64,000 nucleotides of DNA from NCBI RefSeq assembly GCF_010727605.1, contig NZ_AP022568.1:2046001-2110000 (forward strand), in the 5' to 3' direction. Positions within the stretch are counted from its first letter, which is position 1, and each line of letters opens with the position of its first letter. The position numbers and the translations under genes are program-made. Of this stretch, positions 18,388 through 27,650 are shown piece after piece. The notes beneath the pieces are model-generated. The model was not told the DNA's origin, searched no databases, and saw only the letters and a list, made by a program, of their open reading frames with translations. This DNA comes from Mycobacterium simiae. Lineage in GTDB: Bacteria > Actinomycetota > Actinomycetes > Mycobacteriales > Mycobacteriaceae.

Positions 18388-20586
18388 CTAGCGGTGGCCG
18401 CCGCCCCCGCCGCTGTGGCCGCCGCCTCCGCCGATGCCACCGCCACTGTGGCCACCACCTCCGCCGATGCCACCGCCACTGTGGCCGCCACCGAAACCGC
18501 CTCCGCCACCAATGCCCCCACCACCGATGGGGCCGCTGGGCGCATGGCCGCCGCCGATGGGACCGCTGGGCGCATGGCCGCCACCAATCGGGCCGCTAGG
18601 AGGACGACCGCCGCCGGCGCCGCCACCAATCGGACCACTAGGCGCATGGCCGCCACCGATCGGACCACTCGGCGGACGACCCCCGCCGCCCACACCGCCA
18701 CCGATCGGACCACTCGGCGGACGACTGCCACCGCCGACACCGCCACCAATCGGACCACTCGGCGGACGACCGCCACCCCCAATCGGAGCACTGGGCGCAT
18801 GACCGCCACCGCCCGCACCACCACCGCCGATCGGACCACTCGGCGGACGACCGCCACCCCCAATCGGACCACTCGGCGGACGACTGCCGCCGCCGACACC
18901 GCCACCAATCGGACCACTGGGCGGACGGCTGCCGCCGCCGGAACCCGTACCCGGCGGCGGGTTGTGCCCACCACCCGGACCACCCGGACCCGAACCCGGC
19001 AACTGACCCGAACCACCACCATTCGCCCCGCCTGAACCCGAACCAGGCGGCGGAAGGTGGCCACCACCGGGGCTACCGGGAGCCGTCTGTGGAGGAGTCG
19101 GACGCGGCGGCAACTGCGGAACACCGCCGGGCCCTTGCGAAGGCGGGTCCGGGACGTGGACAGGGGGCTGCGGCAGCACAGGTGGTCGCGGCAGCACGGG
19201 TGGTGGCGACACCACGGGTTGTGGCGGCACCACAGGTTGGGGCGCCACCACGGGCGGCGGCACTCGAACCACCGGCGGGCTCATCAACCAGCTCGGCGAA
19301 GGCAGGCGAATCGGGGGCACGGGAACCGGCACCGGCACCGGCACGGCGACCGGCACTGGCGGACCCGCAATCGCGGGAGGAGCCGCGGGCAACGGCGGAG
19401 GAGCCGCGGGAGGCGGGGCCGGCGGCCGTGGTGCGGCGACCTGTGGGATGAGCGGTTTGGGTGCCGCGACAGGTGTTTCCAGCCTGATCTTGGGCTGTGC
19501 CTGTGCTTCGACGGCTGGCGCCGCGGGTGCGGGCTGGGTCGGCACGATCAGGTTCTGGTTCGGACTGGGCTGGACGGCCACATCCGTCGTGCGAATGCCG
19601 ATCGCCAGGGCAATCTCAAGTGCGACCACTGCGGTGATGGCCACCACGGCCATCCCACTGCCGACCAGCAGCATCGGCCTGCGGCGTGGCTGCTCGTCAT
19701 CCGGATTGCCAAGATCACGAGGGTCGATGACGACGGTCGGTGCATCGGCATCCTCATCCGGCACCAGGCTGTAGGCCAGCTCGTCGCCGGATTCGGCACC
19801 GGGAAGATAGGAGACGCCAAAGTATTCGGGCATGGCGTGCGGGTCAATGGTGCCGGTGCCCGGATCCTGGGCGTAGGCCAGCGCCGCGGTCGATGAGGCG
19901 AACAACGGCGCGTTCGCCGACGCCAGTGCGGCGCCCCGGGCCAGTGCGGTCTCGGGTTCCTCGGGTGCGCTGACCGTCAGCGCGGTCGCCGAGTCCAGCG
20001 CGAGCTTGATCGGCCCGAGGTCGACACCCGAGCCGATCAGGAACACCCCGCCTGGGGCGAAGTCCCGGTCGTCTAGCCAGGACAGCATCCCGGTGAGTTG
20101 CGCGGTGGCCTCGCCATACGACTCGGCGACGATCTGTTCCTTGTAGACGTCGGTGATGGATCCGTCGGCGGTCTCGACGACGGCCAACGTGGCAGTGTCG
20201 GGTTCCACAAAGAGGACGGCGGTGCTCTCGTAACCCATTGCGCCGCCGACGGATTGGCCCAATGCCGTGGCCGCCAGGAACGCCGAGACCAGCATGACGT
20301 TTTCGAGCTTGTAGCTGGCCAGCGCGTCGCGCAGCACCGCGGCATGCAGCTGGTCGGTCCATGTCACACCGATCGAGGACAGCTCGAGCCCGGCGTCGGT
20401 AGCGCCCTCCCGGGTACCCAAGATTGCCGAGATCACCCGATCCGGGACGGCCGTGGGCTGGGTGTCGTCGGGCGCGGGGAGTGAGAATCCATCCTCTTCG
20501 ACGACGGCTCCGTCGGCGTTTTCACCTTCGACGACGATCATCTGGACCGAAGCCGGTGCGATTGACACCCCGAGCACGATATCCAA
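18388..20586 (-). CDS. Actin/Hsp70-like (DUF7159-type) membrane protein with PSGPIGGG-repeat tail, copy C
   Basis: 732 residues. The TTG at 20586 is preferred: GGAG lies 9 nt upstream and MDIVLGVSIAPASVQMIVVE aligns with the paralogues; an ATG at 20604 or earlier starts would add unmatched residues. The N-domain shows VLFVEPDTATLAVVETADGS and FLIGSGVDLGPIKLALD. The membrane helix after RRRP contains VVALEIALAIGIR. The tail has about 120 Pro-rich residues, then eleven [RP/HA]PSGPIGGG-type units with Gly spacers, and ends in GGGHSGGG repeats. The repeated DNA is visible on the plus strand from about 18,520 to 18,930. It follows dcd by 107 nt. Confidence 0.8.
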   Translation of the reverse strand: MDIVLGVSIAPASVQMIVVEGENADGAVVEEDGFSLPAPDDTQPTAVPDRVISAILGTREGATDAGLELSSIGVTWTDQLHAAVLRDALASYKLENVMLVSAFLAATALGQSVGGAMGYESTAVLFVEPDTATLAVVETADGSITDVYKEQIVAESYGEATAQLTGMLSWLDDRDFAPGGVFLIGSGVDLGPIKLALDSATALTVSAPEEPETALARGAALASANAPLFASSTAALAYAQDPGTGTIDPHAMPEYFGVSYLPGAESGDELAYSLVPDEDADAPTVVIDPRDLGNPDDEQPRRRPMLLVGSGMAVVAITAVVALEIALAIGIRTTDVAVQPSPNQNLIVPTQPAPAAPAVEAQAQPKIRLETPVAAPKPLIPQVAAPRPPAPPPAAPPPLPAAPPAIAGPPVPVAVPVPVPVPVPPIRLPSPSWLMSPPVVRVPPPVVAPQPVVPPQPVVSPPPVLPRPPVLPQPPVHVPDPPSQGPGGVPQLPPRPTPPQTAPGSPGGGHLPPPGSGSGGANGGGSGQLPGSGPGGPGGGHNPPPGTGSGGGSRPPSGPIGGGVGGGSRPPSGPIGGGGRPPSGPIGGGGAGGGGHAPSAPIGGGGRPPSGPIGGGVGGGSRPPSGPIGGGVGGGGRPPSGPIGGGHAPSGPIGGGAGGGRPPSGPIGGGHAPSGPIGGGHAPSGPIGGGGIGGGGGFGGGHSGGGIGGGGGHSGGGIGGGGGHSGGGGGHR
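18520..18940. repeat. PSGPIGGG coding repeat in copy C
   Basis: Eleven degenerate units of 30-45 bp on the plus strand read as ccaatcggaccactcggcgg-like strings; on the minus strand they encode P-S-G-P-I-G-G-G preceded by R-P or H-A. Unit 4 has Ala for Gly (PSAPIGGG). Lengths differ by multiples of three, which fits in-frame slippage or recombination. Confidence 0.85.
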
Positions 20587-20693
20587 GACGAACCACTCCA
20601 AAAGCATTGCGCGGCAAGCTAAGCCCGGGCGGAGATGCAACCACGGACCACTCCATACTTGCGCAGGAAGGCTGTGCGGATACCCAGCCGAAG

Positions 20694-21266
20694 CTATGTG
20701 GTTCTTATGAAGTTCTCGTAGGAGCGCGACGGTGTCGGGCCCCGCTGACCCTGATACTTCGAGCCGACCCGGGAACTGCCGTACGGGTGCTCGGCGGGGC
20801 TGGTCAACCGCAGAATGCACAACTGTCCGATCTTCATCCCAGGCCACAGGGTGATCGGCAGGTTCGCGACGTTCGACAGTTCGAGGGTGATGTGGCCGGT
20901 GAACCCCGGGTCGATGAAGCCCGCGGTCGAGTGCGTCAGCAGTCCCAGCCGGCCCAGCGACGACTTGCCTTCCAGACGCCCGGCGAGGTCCTCGGGCAAG
21001 GTGAATAGTTCGAGGGTCGACCCGAGCACGAATTCACCCGGGTGTAAGACGAACGGTTCCCCAGCGGCGGGTTCGACCAGCGTCGTCAGCTCGTCCTGCT
21101 GCTTGGCGGGGTCGATGTGGGTGTAGCGGGTGTTGTTGAACACCCGGAACATGCTGTCGAGGCGAACGTCGATGCTGGACGGCTGCACCAGGGTGTCGTC
21201 GAATGGGTCGATGCCCAACCGACCGGCGGTGATTTCGGCCCTGAGGTCACGATCGGAGAGCAGCAC
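20694..21266 (-). CDS. dcd: dCTP deaminase (probably bifunctional dCTP deaminase/dUTPase)
   Basis: 190 residues, the family length. The start [22 protein letters not shown], the central [12 protein letters not shown] and [27 protein letters not shown] (nucleotide and magnesium site) are diagnostic, as is the C-terminal [12 protein letters not shown]. The M. tuberculosis homologue Rv0321 converts dCTP to dUMP in one enzyme, and the HSTAGF context here looks the same. It supplies dUMP for thymidylate synthesis. It lies 41 nt downstream of the Rv0320-like gene on the same strand. Confidence 0.96.
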   Translation of the reverse strand: MLLSDRDLRAEITAGRLGIDPFDDTLVQPSSIDVRLDSMFRVFNNTRYTHIDPAKQQDELTTLVEPAAGEPFVLHPGEFVLGSTLELFTLPEDLAGRLEGKSSLGRLGLLTHSTAGFIDPGFTGHITLELSNVANLPITLWPGMKIGQLCILRLTSPAEHPYGSSRVGSKYQGQRGPTPSRSYENFIRTT

Positions 21267-21307
21267 GCGACGAGCCTAACCGTTGCGGTGTGCTCGTAGT
21301 CCCGCGA

Positions 21308-21955
21308 TTAATCGGCGAGATACATCTCGCCACCCCGAGGGTAGCCGCCGCCGGTCGTCGTGACGTGGACATGGTCGAAATGGCCCAGCCGGCTCGGTTG
21401 GGCGCCCCCGGGCGTGTAGTAGACGCCGCGCCAAATTGCGTCCTGAATACCGAACCGATGCGCGTTGCCCAGCACATACGCGACGATCTGGTTGCCCAGC
21501 GCAATGCCCTGGGCACTGCCGGGGTTGGGGATCATCACGTCGAGCGCCAGGCCGAGGGGATGCCAGGGCAGGGCGTCCGGCCGCACGCCGCCGATTTCGT
21601 GAATCTCGGGGAACTGCGCACTGATCGCTCGGGACACCAGGATCGTTCGAACTTGCAGGCCCTGTTCGGAGGCGAGCCCGACCGGCAGGAACCGGGATCG
21701 GACGTGGTAGCGCGACGCGGCCGGCTGCCGGTCGGCGGCGCCCAGACCCGCCGCACCGTGCGGCAGGTTCGCTTCGGCCGCCACGATTTCCAAACGGCTC
21801 GGCTCGGCGTCGTCAATAACGGGTTTGGCTTCCGCTTGGGCCGTTAATGGACCGACATCACCGCCCACCGCGAAAGAGATTGCCGTGGTCGCCAGCAGCG
21901 CTGCCAGGGCTACTGGCGACTTGCGTCGCTTCCTGGCTAATCGGTGTCGACCCAC
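21308..21955 (-). CDS. Exported protein of Rv0320 type
   Basis: 215 residues from GTG. An Arg/Lys-rich start (RHRLARKRRKSP) and a hydrophobic segment at residues 14-30 form a signal peptide or anchor, with a possible cleavage around AQAEA. The mature part has conserved-looking blocks, HPLGLALDVMIPN and GHFDHVHVTTTGGG. The H-x-x-G-x-A-x-D and D-H-V-H patterns resemble the zinc ligands of D-alanyl-D-alanine/peptidase M15-like or VanY-type domains, so a peptidoglycan-related role is possible but unproven. It heads the minus-strand run through dcd. Confidence 0.8.
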   Translation of the reverse strand: MGRHRLARKRRKSPVALAALLATTAISFAVGGDVGPLTAQAEAKPVIDDAEPSRLEIVAAEANLPHGAAGLGAADRQPAASRYHVRSRFLPVGLASEQGLQVRTILVSRAISAQFPEIHEIGGVRPDALPWHPLGLALDVMIPNPGSAQGIALGNQIVAYVLGNAHRFGIQDAIWRGVYYTPGGAQPSRLGHFDHVHVTTTGGGYPRGGEMYLAD

Positions 21956-22070
21956 GGGAAGCAGATTACGACATGATCACGAAAGAATAAATGTGGGCAT
22001 TTTAAAATTGCCGCAATAACTGCATTCCCTCGCCCCGCGCGGCGGGATCTGAGCTGGCCGCACACCTTGG

Positions 22071-22079
22071 TGCTAGCCT
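22071..22079 (+). promoter_or_regulatory. Possible extended -10 element for tRNA-Gly
   Basis: TGCTAGCCT fits an extended -10 (TG-n-TAnnnT) and would place the transcript start near 22086, about 20 nt ahead of the tRNA. No clear -35 hexamer is seen at 17 nt upstream. Weak call. Confidence 0.3.
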
Positions 22080-22105
22080 TTCCTCGGCGACCGCGCCGAT
22101 GTAGT

Positions 22106-22179
22106 GCCGATGTAGTTCAATGGCAGAACATCAGCTTCCCAAGCTGAATACGCGGGTTCGATTCCCGTCATCGGCTCCA
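22106..22179 (+). tRNA. tRNA-Gly (anticodon CCC)
   Basis: A 71-nt cloverleaf plus encoded CCA (22177-22179). The acceptor stem GCCGATG pairs with CATCGGC; the anticodon stem TCAGC/GCTGA encloses TTCCCAA, giving anticodon CCC for GGG codons. The T arm is GCGGG-TTCGATT-CCCGT. The 11 bases GCCGATGTAGT that begin the gene are also present immediately upstream (22095-22105). Confidence 0.96.
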
Positions 22180-22194
22180 CGAGCTGAGTCTGTG

Positions 22195-22569
22195 CTACTG
22201 CATCCGCCGAAGAAGGTCGGTCAGCTGAAACATCGCCGACAAGAGCATGCCCTCGACCTGCAACTGTTGACCCGGCGGCAAATTTCGAGTCTCGGCCTCG
22301 ACCATGGGGGCCTCTTGTTGTAGAGCCTTCAGCCGCTGATTCCGCTCGCCCGGGCTGAGGGTCTCCCAATTGTCGTGCAGATCGGCGATGTGGCGCTGAA
22401 AGTCCTGCACCGCTACCAGCGGATCGGGATCGACAACGGGACCGGGCGGTGGCTGCAGCGGATAGCCGTGGGCCGGCGGCGGACCGGTCACCGTGTCTGC
22501 ATGGGCGGTGCTCGCTGTCAGCGTTGCGCTGACCAGAAGAGCGGCAACTGCCGTGGCGGCAATCCTCAT
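22195..22569 (-). CDS. Small exported protein, function unknown
   Basis: 124 residues from an ATG with GGGAG 5 nt upstream. A clear signal peptide (MRIAATAVAALLVSATLTAS, cleavage near AHA-DT) is followed by a Pro-rich linker and an amphipathic helical region of about 70 residues (FQRHIADLHDNWETLSPGER through MLLSAMFQLTDLLRRMQ). No cysteines or catalytic motifs are seen. It ends 16 nt from the tRNA gene and faces it. I do not recognise the family. Confidence 0.75.
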   Translation of the reverse strand: MRIAATAVAALLVSATLTASTAHADTVTGPPPAHGYPLQPPPGPVVDPDPLVAVQDFQRHIADLHDNWETLSPGERNQRLKALQQEAPMVEAETRNLPPGQQLQVEGMLLSAMFQLTDLLRRMQ

Positions 22570-22777
22570 GGGAACTCCCTCGGGTGGTCATTTACCTCGT
22601 CCCGGCGAGTCCACACCGCAGGTGTTGCTACCGATCCCAACCTTGACGCGGCGAGGCGGCGACCGACGCGCTAACCGCCGACACGCATAGCCTCCACCTA
22701 GCTTCCGCAAGGTCCGGGCACAGTTTTCCCAGCCACGATCGGTTCCCAGGGGGCCTCGTAACTGGGAGGCATGGGCA

Positions 22778-24868
22778 ATGGACATTGTGCTCGGAGTTTC
22801 CGTAGCGCCAACCTCGGTTCACCTGGTCATGTTGCAGGGCGAAAACGCCGACGGCCCCACGATCGACGAGAACGAGTTTCCGATCACCGTGGCCGATGAC
22901 TCCCCCACCGTGAGTACCGCCGATCGCGTGATCACGGCCATCGAGTGCACCCGTGCGGATGCGGCCGGTGCTGGCCTCGAACTGGACTCCATCGGGGTGG
23001 CGTACACCGACCAACTCGAGGCTGCGGTGCTGCGCGACGCGCTCGCCGCTCACAAGATCGAGAACGTCATGTTGGTCTCGGCGTTTGTGGCCGCAGCCGC
23101 CTTGACCCAATCTGTAGGCGCTGCAATGGGTTACGAGCGCACCGCAGTGCTTTTCGTGGAACCCGATAGCGCGACGTTGGCCGTGGTGGATACCGCCGAC
23201 GGCTCCGTCGACGACGTCCATACCGAGCCGTTGGACGCCGAGTGGGGGCCGATGGTCACGGCGGAACTTGTGGCGTTGGTGGCCGATCTTGACGACTGGC
23301 CAACTCCACCAGGCGGCCTGTTCGTGGTCGGCGCCGATGTGGACGTCACCGGAATGGGACGGTGTTTGGGCGAGGCCACGTCCCTAGTGGTGAACATGCC
23401 CGAGGAACCGGAGACTGCACTAGCCCGAGGCGCAGCGCTGGCATCGGCGCATGCGCTCGCGTCACCCACTACCGCGATGGCCTACGCCCAAGACCCCGGC
23501 ACGGGCGCGGTCGACGCGTCCGCGCTGCCGGGATATTTGCATATCACCGACACCGAGCTAAGCGATGACGGCCTCGCCTACAGCGCCGTCGCCGACGAGG
23601 AAGCCGATGCCGCCACCACCGTCATCAATGCTTCCGATGGGGTCGAGCCGCGCTCTCGGCCCGCCCTGCTGGTCGGAACGGCGGTGGCAATAGCCGGTTT
23701 CAGCGCCGCGCTGGCTCTGGAGATTGCCCTGTCGGTCGGCATGCGCACGACGGTCAGTTCGTTGCCCGCGCCGATCAAGGGCATCATCGCCCCGGTTCAG
23801 CAGGCGCTGCTACCGGCACCGGAAGTGGCGCTGAAGATGGTCGCGCCGGCGCCGTTGGGTCCTGCTTCGGTCGCTCCGCGCCCGGTGGCTCCGGCGCCCG
23901 CGGCACCAGCCGTCGCCGTCCCGGCGGCCCCGCCCGTCGCGGTCCCCGCAGTGCCGGCCGCGCCGGTCCCCGTTGCGCCGGCCGCGCCCGTCCCGGTTTT
24001 CGTTCCGCAGATCGACACCGCTCCCGTGCCGCCGGTTCACGTGCCGGCGCCGCCGGCGAGTCCGCCCGTTGTAGACGACCCGCCGCATTCGTCGCCGCCG
24101 ATCCACGTCCCCCCGCCGAAGTCGCCGCCGCACCGGCCACCCGCGGGTCAAAGCCCACCACCGAGCTCCGGCGGCGGCGGAACGCAGGGCAGCGGCCAGA
24201 ATCCAAACGGCGGCGGCTCCGTGAGCCACCCTGGGCCAGGCACGGGCGGCGGCGCAGGCCACGGCACTTCGAGTGGCGGGCCAACCACCGGCGGGTCAAC
24301 CAGTGGCGGGCCCTCGAACGGCACTGGCCCTGGCCAGAGCGCGCCGGGTGGCGGATCGACGCCTGGGGGTCAAACTCCAAGCGGCAGTGGGCCTTCCAGC
24401 GGAAGTGAAAACCCGGCCGGCGGTGGCCCCACCGGCGTTGCGTCCCCCGGCGCCGGTGGGCCCACGAGCGGCGGATCAACGACCGGCAGTGAGACCCCCA
24501 GCGGTAGCGGGCCGACCGGCGCCAGCGGGCCTTCCGCCGGTCCGCCGTCGGGCGGTAGCGAAACACCAAGCGGCAGCGGACCTTCCGGCGCCGAGCCGAG
24601 CGGCGGATCCCTCAGCAGCAGCTCCGGCGGCAGCGCACCTTCCGGCAGCGAGCCGAGCGGCGGATCCCTCAGCAGCAGCCCCGGCGGCAGCGAGAGCAGT
24701 GGCGGTTCCCTCAGCGGCAGTAGCTCCGGCGGCAGCGAAAGCGGTGGCAGCTTGAGCAGTAGTAGCAGCGAGAGCAGCAGCGGCAGTTCGAGCAGTAGCA
24801 GCAGTTCTAGCAGCGGCGAAAGTAGCAGCGGTAGCTCCAGCAGCGGCGGCAGCTCCAGCAGTAGATAG
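22778..24868 (+). CDS. Actin/Hsp70-like (DUF7159-type) membrane protein with Ser/Gly-rich tail, copy D
   Basis: 696 residues. ATG follows GGGAGGC at about 8 nt. The N-domain matches copies A-C (MDIVLGVSVAPTSVHLVMLQ, VLFVEPDSATLAVVDTADGS, FVVGADVDVTGMGRCLGE, ETALARGAALA), but the adenosine-like segment is more diverged than in A-C. The membrane helix after PRSRP includes AALALEIALSVGMR. The tail is Pro/Ala-rich, then PSGGS/GSGPS-type repeats, and its last 60 residues are almost pure Ser/Gly. This is the only copy on the plus strand, separated from the other three by dcd, the Rv0320-like gene and the tRNA. Function unknown. Confidence 0.8.
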   Translation: MDIVLGVSVAPTSVHLVMLQGENADGPTIDENEFPITVADDSPTVSTADRVITAIECTRADAAGAGLELDSIGVAYTDQLEAAVLRDALAAHKIENVMLVSAFVAAAALTQSVGAAMGYERTAVLFVEPDSATLAVVDTADGSVDDVHTEPLDAEWGPMVTAELVALVADLDDWPTPPGGLFVVGADVDVTGMGRCLGEATSLVVNMPEEPETALARGAALASAHALASPTTAMAYAQDPGTGAVDASALPGYLHITDTELSDDGLAYSAVADEEADAATTVINASDGVEPRSRPALLVGTAVAIAGFSAALALEIALSVGMRTTVSSLPAPIKGIIAPVQQALLPAPEVALKMVAPAPLGPASVAPRPVAPAPAAPAVAVPAAPPVAVPAVPAAPVPVAPAAPVPVFVPQIDTAPVPPVHVPAPPASPPVVDDPPHSSPPIHVPPPKSPPHRPPAGQSPPPSSGGGGTQGSGQNPNGGGSVSHPGPGTGGGAGHGTSSGGPTTGGSTSGGPSNGTGPGQSAPGGGSTPGGQTPSGSGPSSGSENPAGGGPTGVASPGAGGPTSGGSTTGSETPSGSGPTGASGPSAGPPSGGSETPSGSGPSGAEPSGGSLSSSSGGSAPSGSEPSGGSLSSSPGGSESSGGSLSGSSSGGSESGGSLSSSSSESSSGSSSSSSSSSSGESSSGSSSSGGSSSSR

Positions 24869-24983
24869 CCCGGGCGTGTCGCCCACTGCCACACCGCTTG
24901 CCGTAGCGACTGCTTCGGATCGACGATCACAAAGCAGACGCCGAGATGGCCGAGCGGAACCCGGTGGTGGCGGTCGGCGCGAG

Positions 24984-27599
24984 CTAACCCGCGGTCCGCA
25001 CCGCCGCGCTTGTGACCGCATCGGCGACGAAGAACCCACGTAGTGCGTCGGCTATCTGAGCCCGGATCGGGGCGCCGGAGACCACCACGTCAACCATGCT
25101 CACCGACAGGTGTGTGTGCCCACGGGCCCGCACATGCCGGGTGGGAACCCCTGCCGCCGTGAGCGCCTCGGCATAGGCGTCGCCCTCGTCGCGCAATGGG
25201 TCGAACTCTGCGGTGACGATGATCGCTGGCGGCAGGCCCGACAGATCCGGTGCGCGCAGCGGCGCGATTCTAGGGTCGGCGCGCACTTGCAGGTCGGCGT
25301 AATGGTCGAAGAACCAGCGCATCAGCGGCGCGGTCAGACCGTAGCCATCGGCATTCTCGAGGTAGGAGCCGCGGGTCTGGTCGGTGTCGACGACCGGAGT
25401 GAGCAGCGCCTGGCCGGCGATGAGCGGCCAGCCGGTGTCCCTGGCCAGTTGACAGACCACGGCGGCGATGCCGCCGCCGGCGCTCCATCCCGACAGCACC
25501 AGTGCTCCGGGGATACCGCCGAGGTCTTCGGCGTGCTCGGCGATCCACCGCACCGCCGCCCAGCCGTCGTCGACCGCGGTGGGAAAGCGGTGTTCGGGAG
25601 CGTGCCGGTAGTTCGCCGACACGATGAGCGTGTCGCTGCGCACGCATAGGTCCCGGCACATCGGATCGTCCGAGATGTGGTCGCCGAGCACCCATCCGCC
25701 GCCGTGGAAGTAGACGACGAGCGGGTGCGGGCCCGGGCCGGCCGGGCGATACAGCCGGAAGGCCAGTGGACCCGCCGCGCCCGGCAAGGTGCCGTCGATA
25801 ATTTCGCCGACGTCCGGACCCGGCGGCCGGACGACGTTCAGCTCGTTCATGAATGCACGGGCCTGCTGGGGCGGCAAGGACTCCAGTGGCGGCGGATTCA
25901 GCAGAGCCATCTGCTCGAGAACCATCTGCACGTCGGGCTGCAGACGGCGAATCACGCCGTCATGGCAGTGCGAACCCTGTGGACCGGATAGGGCGAACCC
26001 CAGGTAGTCGCGGGCGACGACTTCCTCACACGCCACCCGGTAGAAGTCGACCCCGGCGGCGTAGGCCATGAAGGTACGCGGCTTGCCCGCGATGTTGGCG
26101 CCCACATACCACGAATTGGCTTGCGGGAACAGCGTTATCGATGCGGCATCGTCGGTGTGTTGCATCCAGCCGTCCTGGGCGAGCGCGGTTGGTTCGATCT
26201 GGGCGAAGCCGCGCGCCCGCATATACGCCAGCGCGTCGGCGACGAAATCGACGTGCTGCTCGATCGAGACCGCCATGTTCGACAGCACCGACGGGCTCTG
26301 CGGACCAGCAATCAAAAACAGGTTGGGGAATCCCTCGACCATGAGGCCGAGGTAGGTGCACGGACCGTGCCGCCACGTGTCTTTCAGCGTCCGGCCGTCA
26401 CGGCCGACAACGTCTATCGCCGCGACGGCACCGGTGATCGCGTCGAAGCCGGTCGCGAAGACAATTGCATCGAAGTCGAAAGACTCAGCAGCCGTGGTTA
26501 TTCCGGTATCAGTAACGCCGAGAAGCGGCTGCTCTTGCAAATCCACCAGCCGCACGTGTGGCAGGTTGAAGGTGGCGTAATAGTCGGTGTCCAGACACAG
26601 CCGTTTTGCACCGACCGGGTAGGTCTTCGGGCACAGCGCATCGGCCGTCTTGGGATCGTGCACAATGTCGCGAATCTTGGCGTGTAGGAAGTCGGCAAAG
26701 TCCTTGTTGGCCAAGGGGTTACTCATCAGATCGGAATACAGGTTGAGCACCTCCAGCAGTTCACCACGCTGCCAGGCGCGTTCGTAACGCTGCTGTCGTT
26801 CGTCGGCGGATACCGAGAACGCTGGAGTGATCGTGCGCTCCACCGGCACCCCGCCGAATGAATATTTTGCGGCCTGGCGGTAGGCGGCGTCGTCAGCCAA
26901 TTGGGCGAGCTTGTCCGGCGAGATCGGACCGTTGTGGGCGGGGATTGAAAAGCACGGGGTGCGCTGGAAGACCACCAGCTCCGCGGCTTGGGCCGCGATC
27001 AACGGGATCGTTTGGATTCCCGACGACCCGGTGCCCACGACAGCGACGCGCTTGCCGGTGAAGTCGACGGGCTCACGCGGCCAGCGACTGGTGAAATAGA
27101 CCTCGCCGGTGAATTTGTCGACGCCGGGGATGTCGAGATCCTTGGGCACTGACAGGCAGCCCGTCGCCATCACCAGGTGCCGGCAGGCCAGGTCGTCGCC
27201 GCGGTCGGTGTGCACCCGGTAACGGGAGCGGGCCTCGTCCCAGTGCGCGTAAGTGACGCGAGTGCCGAACTGGATGTCGCGGCGCAGGTCGTGCTTGTCG
27301 GCGACATGGTTGAGATACCGCAAAATCTCGGGCTGGGTGGCGTACTTCTCCGACCACTGCCAATCCCGCGCCCAGTCCGAATCGAAGCTGTACATGTAGT
27401 CGACGCTGGGAATGTCGACCCGGGCGCCGGGATAGCGATTCCAGTACCAGGTGCCGCCGATATCGTCACCTGCTTCGAACATGCGCATTGCATAGCCGGC
27501 TCGCCGGACCCGGTACGCCGCGTACAGGCCGGCAAATCCGGCGCCCACGACGACAACGTCCACATCGGCCAGGGGTTTATCAGCCATGTGAAACATCAT
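24984..27599 (-). CDS. Baeyer-Villiger-type flavin monooxygenase fused to HSL-family esterase
   Basis: 871 residues. Residues 1-555 form a class B flavin monooxygenase: FAD motif [13 protein letters not shown] (about 16), [13 protein letters not shown], and NADPH motif [10 protein letters not shown] (about 190). The Baeyer-Villiger fingerprint F-x-G-x-x-x-H-x-x-x-W-P reads [12 protein letters not shown] here, with Phe for His. Residues 590-871 form a hormone-sensitive-lipase-type alpha/beta hydrolase: oxyanion HGGGW, nucleophile GWSAGGG, acid FDPLRDEGD, and His in RGHTHLS. The predicted role is to insert oxygen into a ketone and cleave the resulting ester. Divergent from an SDR gene. Ser and His of the esterase are intact; the monooxygenase may be altered in activity. 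Confidence 0.88.
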   Translation of the reverse strand: MMFHMADKPLADVDVVVVGAGFAGLYAAYRVRRAGYAMRMFEAGDDIGGTWYWNRYPGARVDIPSVDYMYSFDSDWARDWQWSEKYATQPEILRYLNHVADKHDLRRDIQFGTRVTYAHWDEARSRYRVHTDRGDDLACRHLVMATGCLSVPKDLDIPGVDKFTGEVYFTSRWPREPVDFTGKRVAVVGTGSSGIQTIPLIAAQAAELVVFQRTPCFSIPAHNGPISPDKLAQLADDAAYRQAAKYSFGGVPVERTITPAFSVSADERQQRYERAWQRGELLEVLNLYSDLMSNPLANKDFADFLHAKIRDIVHDPKTADALCPKTYPVGAKRLCLDTDYYATFNLPHVRLVDLQEQPLLGVTDTGITTAAESFDFDAIVFATGFDAITGAVAAIDVVGRDGRTLKDTWRHGPCTYLGLMVEGFPNLFLIAGPQSPSVLSNMAVSIEQHVDFVADALAYMRARGFAQIEPTALAQDGWMQHTDDAASITLFPQANSWYVGANIAGKPRTFMAYAAGVDFYRVACEEVVARDYLGFALSGPQGSHCHDGVIRRLQPDVQMVLEQMALLNPPPLESLPPQQARAFMNELNVVRPPGPDVGEIIDGTLPGAAGPLAFRLYRPAGPGPHPLVVYFHGGGWVLGDHISDDPMCRDLCVRSDTLIVSANYRHAPEHRFPTAVDDGWAAVRWIAEHAEDLGGIPGALVLSGWSAGGGIAAVVCQLARDTGWPLIAGQALLTPVVDTDQTRGSYLENADGYGLTAPLMRWFFDHYADLQVRADPRIAPLRAPDLSGLPPAIIVTAEFDPLRDEGDAYAEALTAAGVPTRHVRARGHTHLSVSMVDVVVSGAPIRAQIADALRGFFVADAVTSAAVRTAG

Positions 27600-27635
27600 G
27601 ACTTTCCCAGCGCATTTTTTTCAGGAAAATGTTTT

Positions 27636-27650
27636 ATCCGTTAGTCGGAT
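27636..27650. promoter_or_regulatory. Palindromic operator candidate in the BVMO/SDR divergent gap
   Basis: ATCCG-TTAGT-CGGAT is a perfect 5-bp-arm inverted repeat in an AT-rich part of the 268-bp gap. Spacing and CCG/CGG arms resemble TetR-family operators in actinobacterial catabolic genes. It sits 37 nt upstream of the monooxygenase start and could control both directions. No regulator gene is adjacent. The rest of the gap shows nothing recognisable. Confidence 0.4.

Noticed and set aside
14975..24868. Classing copies A-D as PE-PGRS or PPE proteins
   Set aside because: No PE or PPE domain; the N-domain is a different conserved fold and the membrane helix precedes the low-complexity tail.
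24869..24983. Possible gene remnant ending in an in-frame TAA at 24984-24986
   Set aside because: About 20 codons of plausible composition only; too short and no match recognised.
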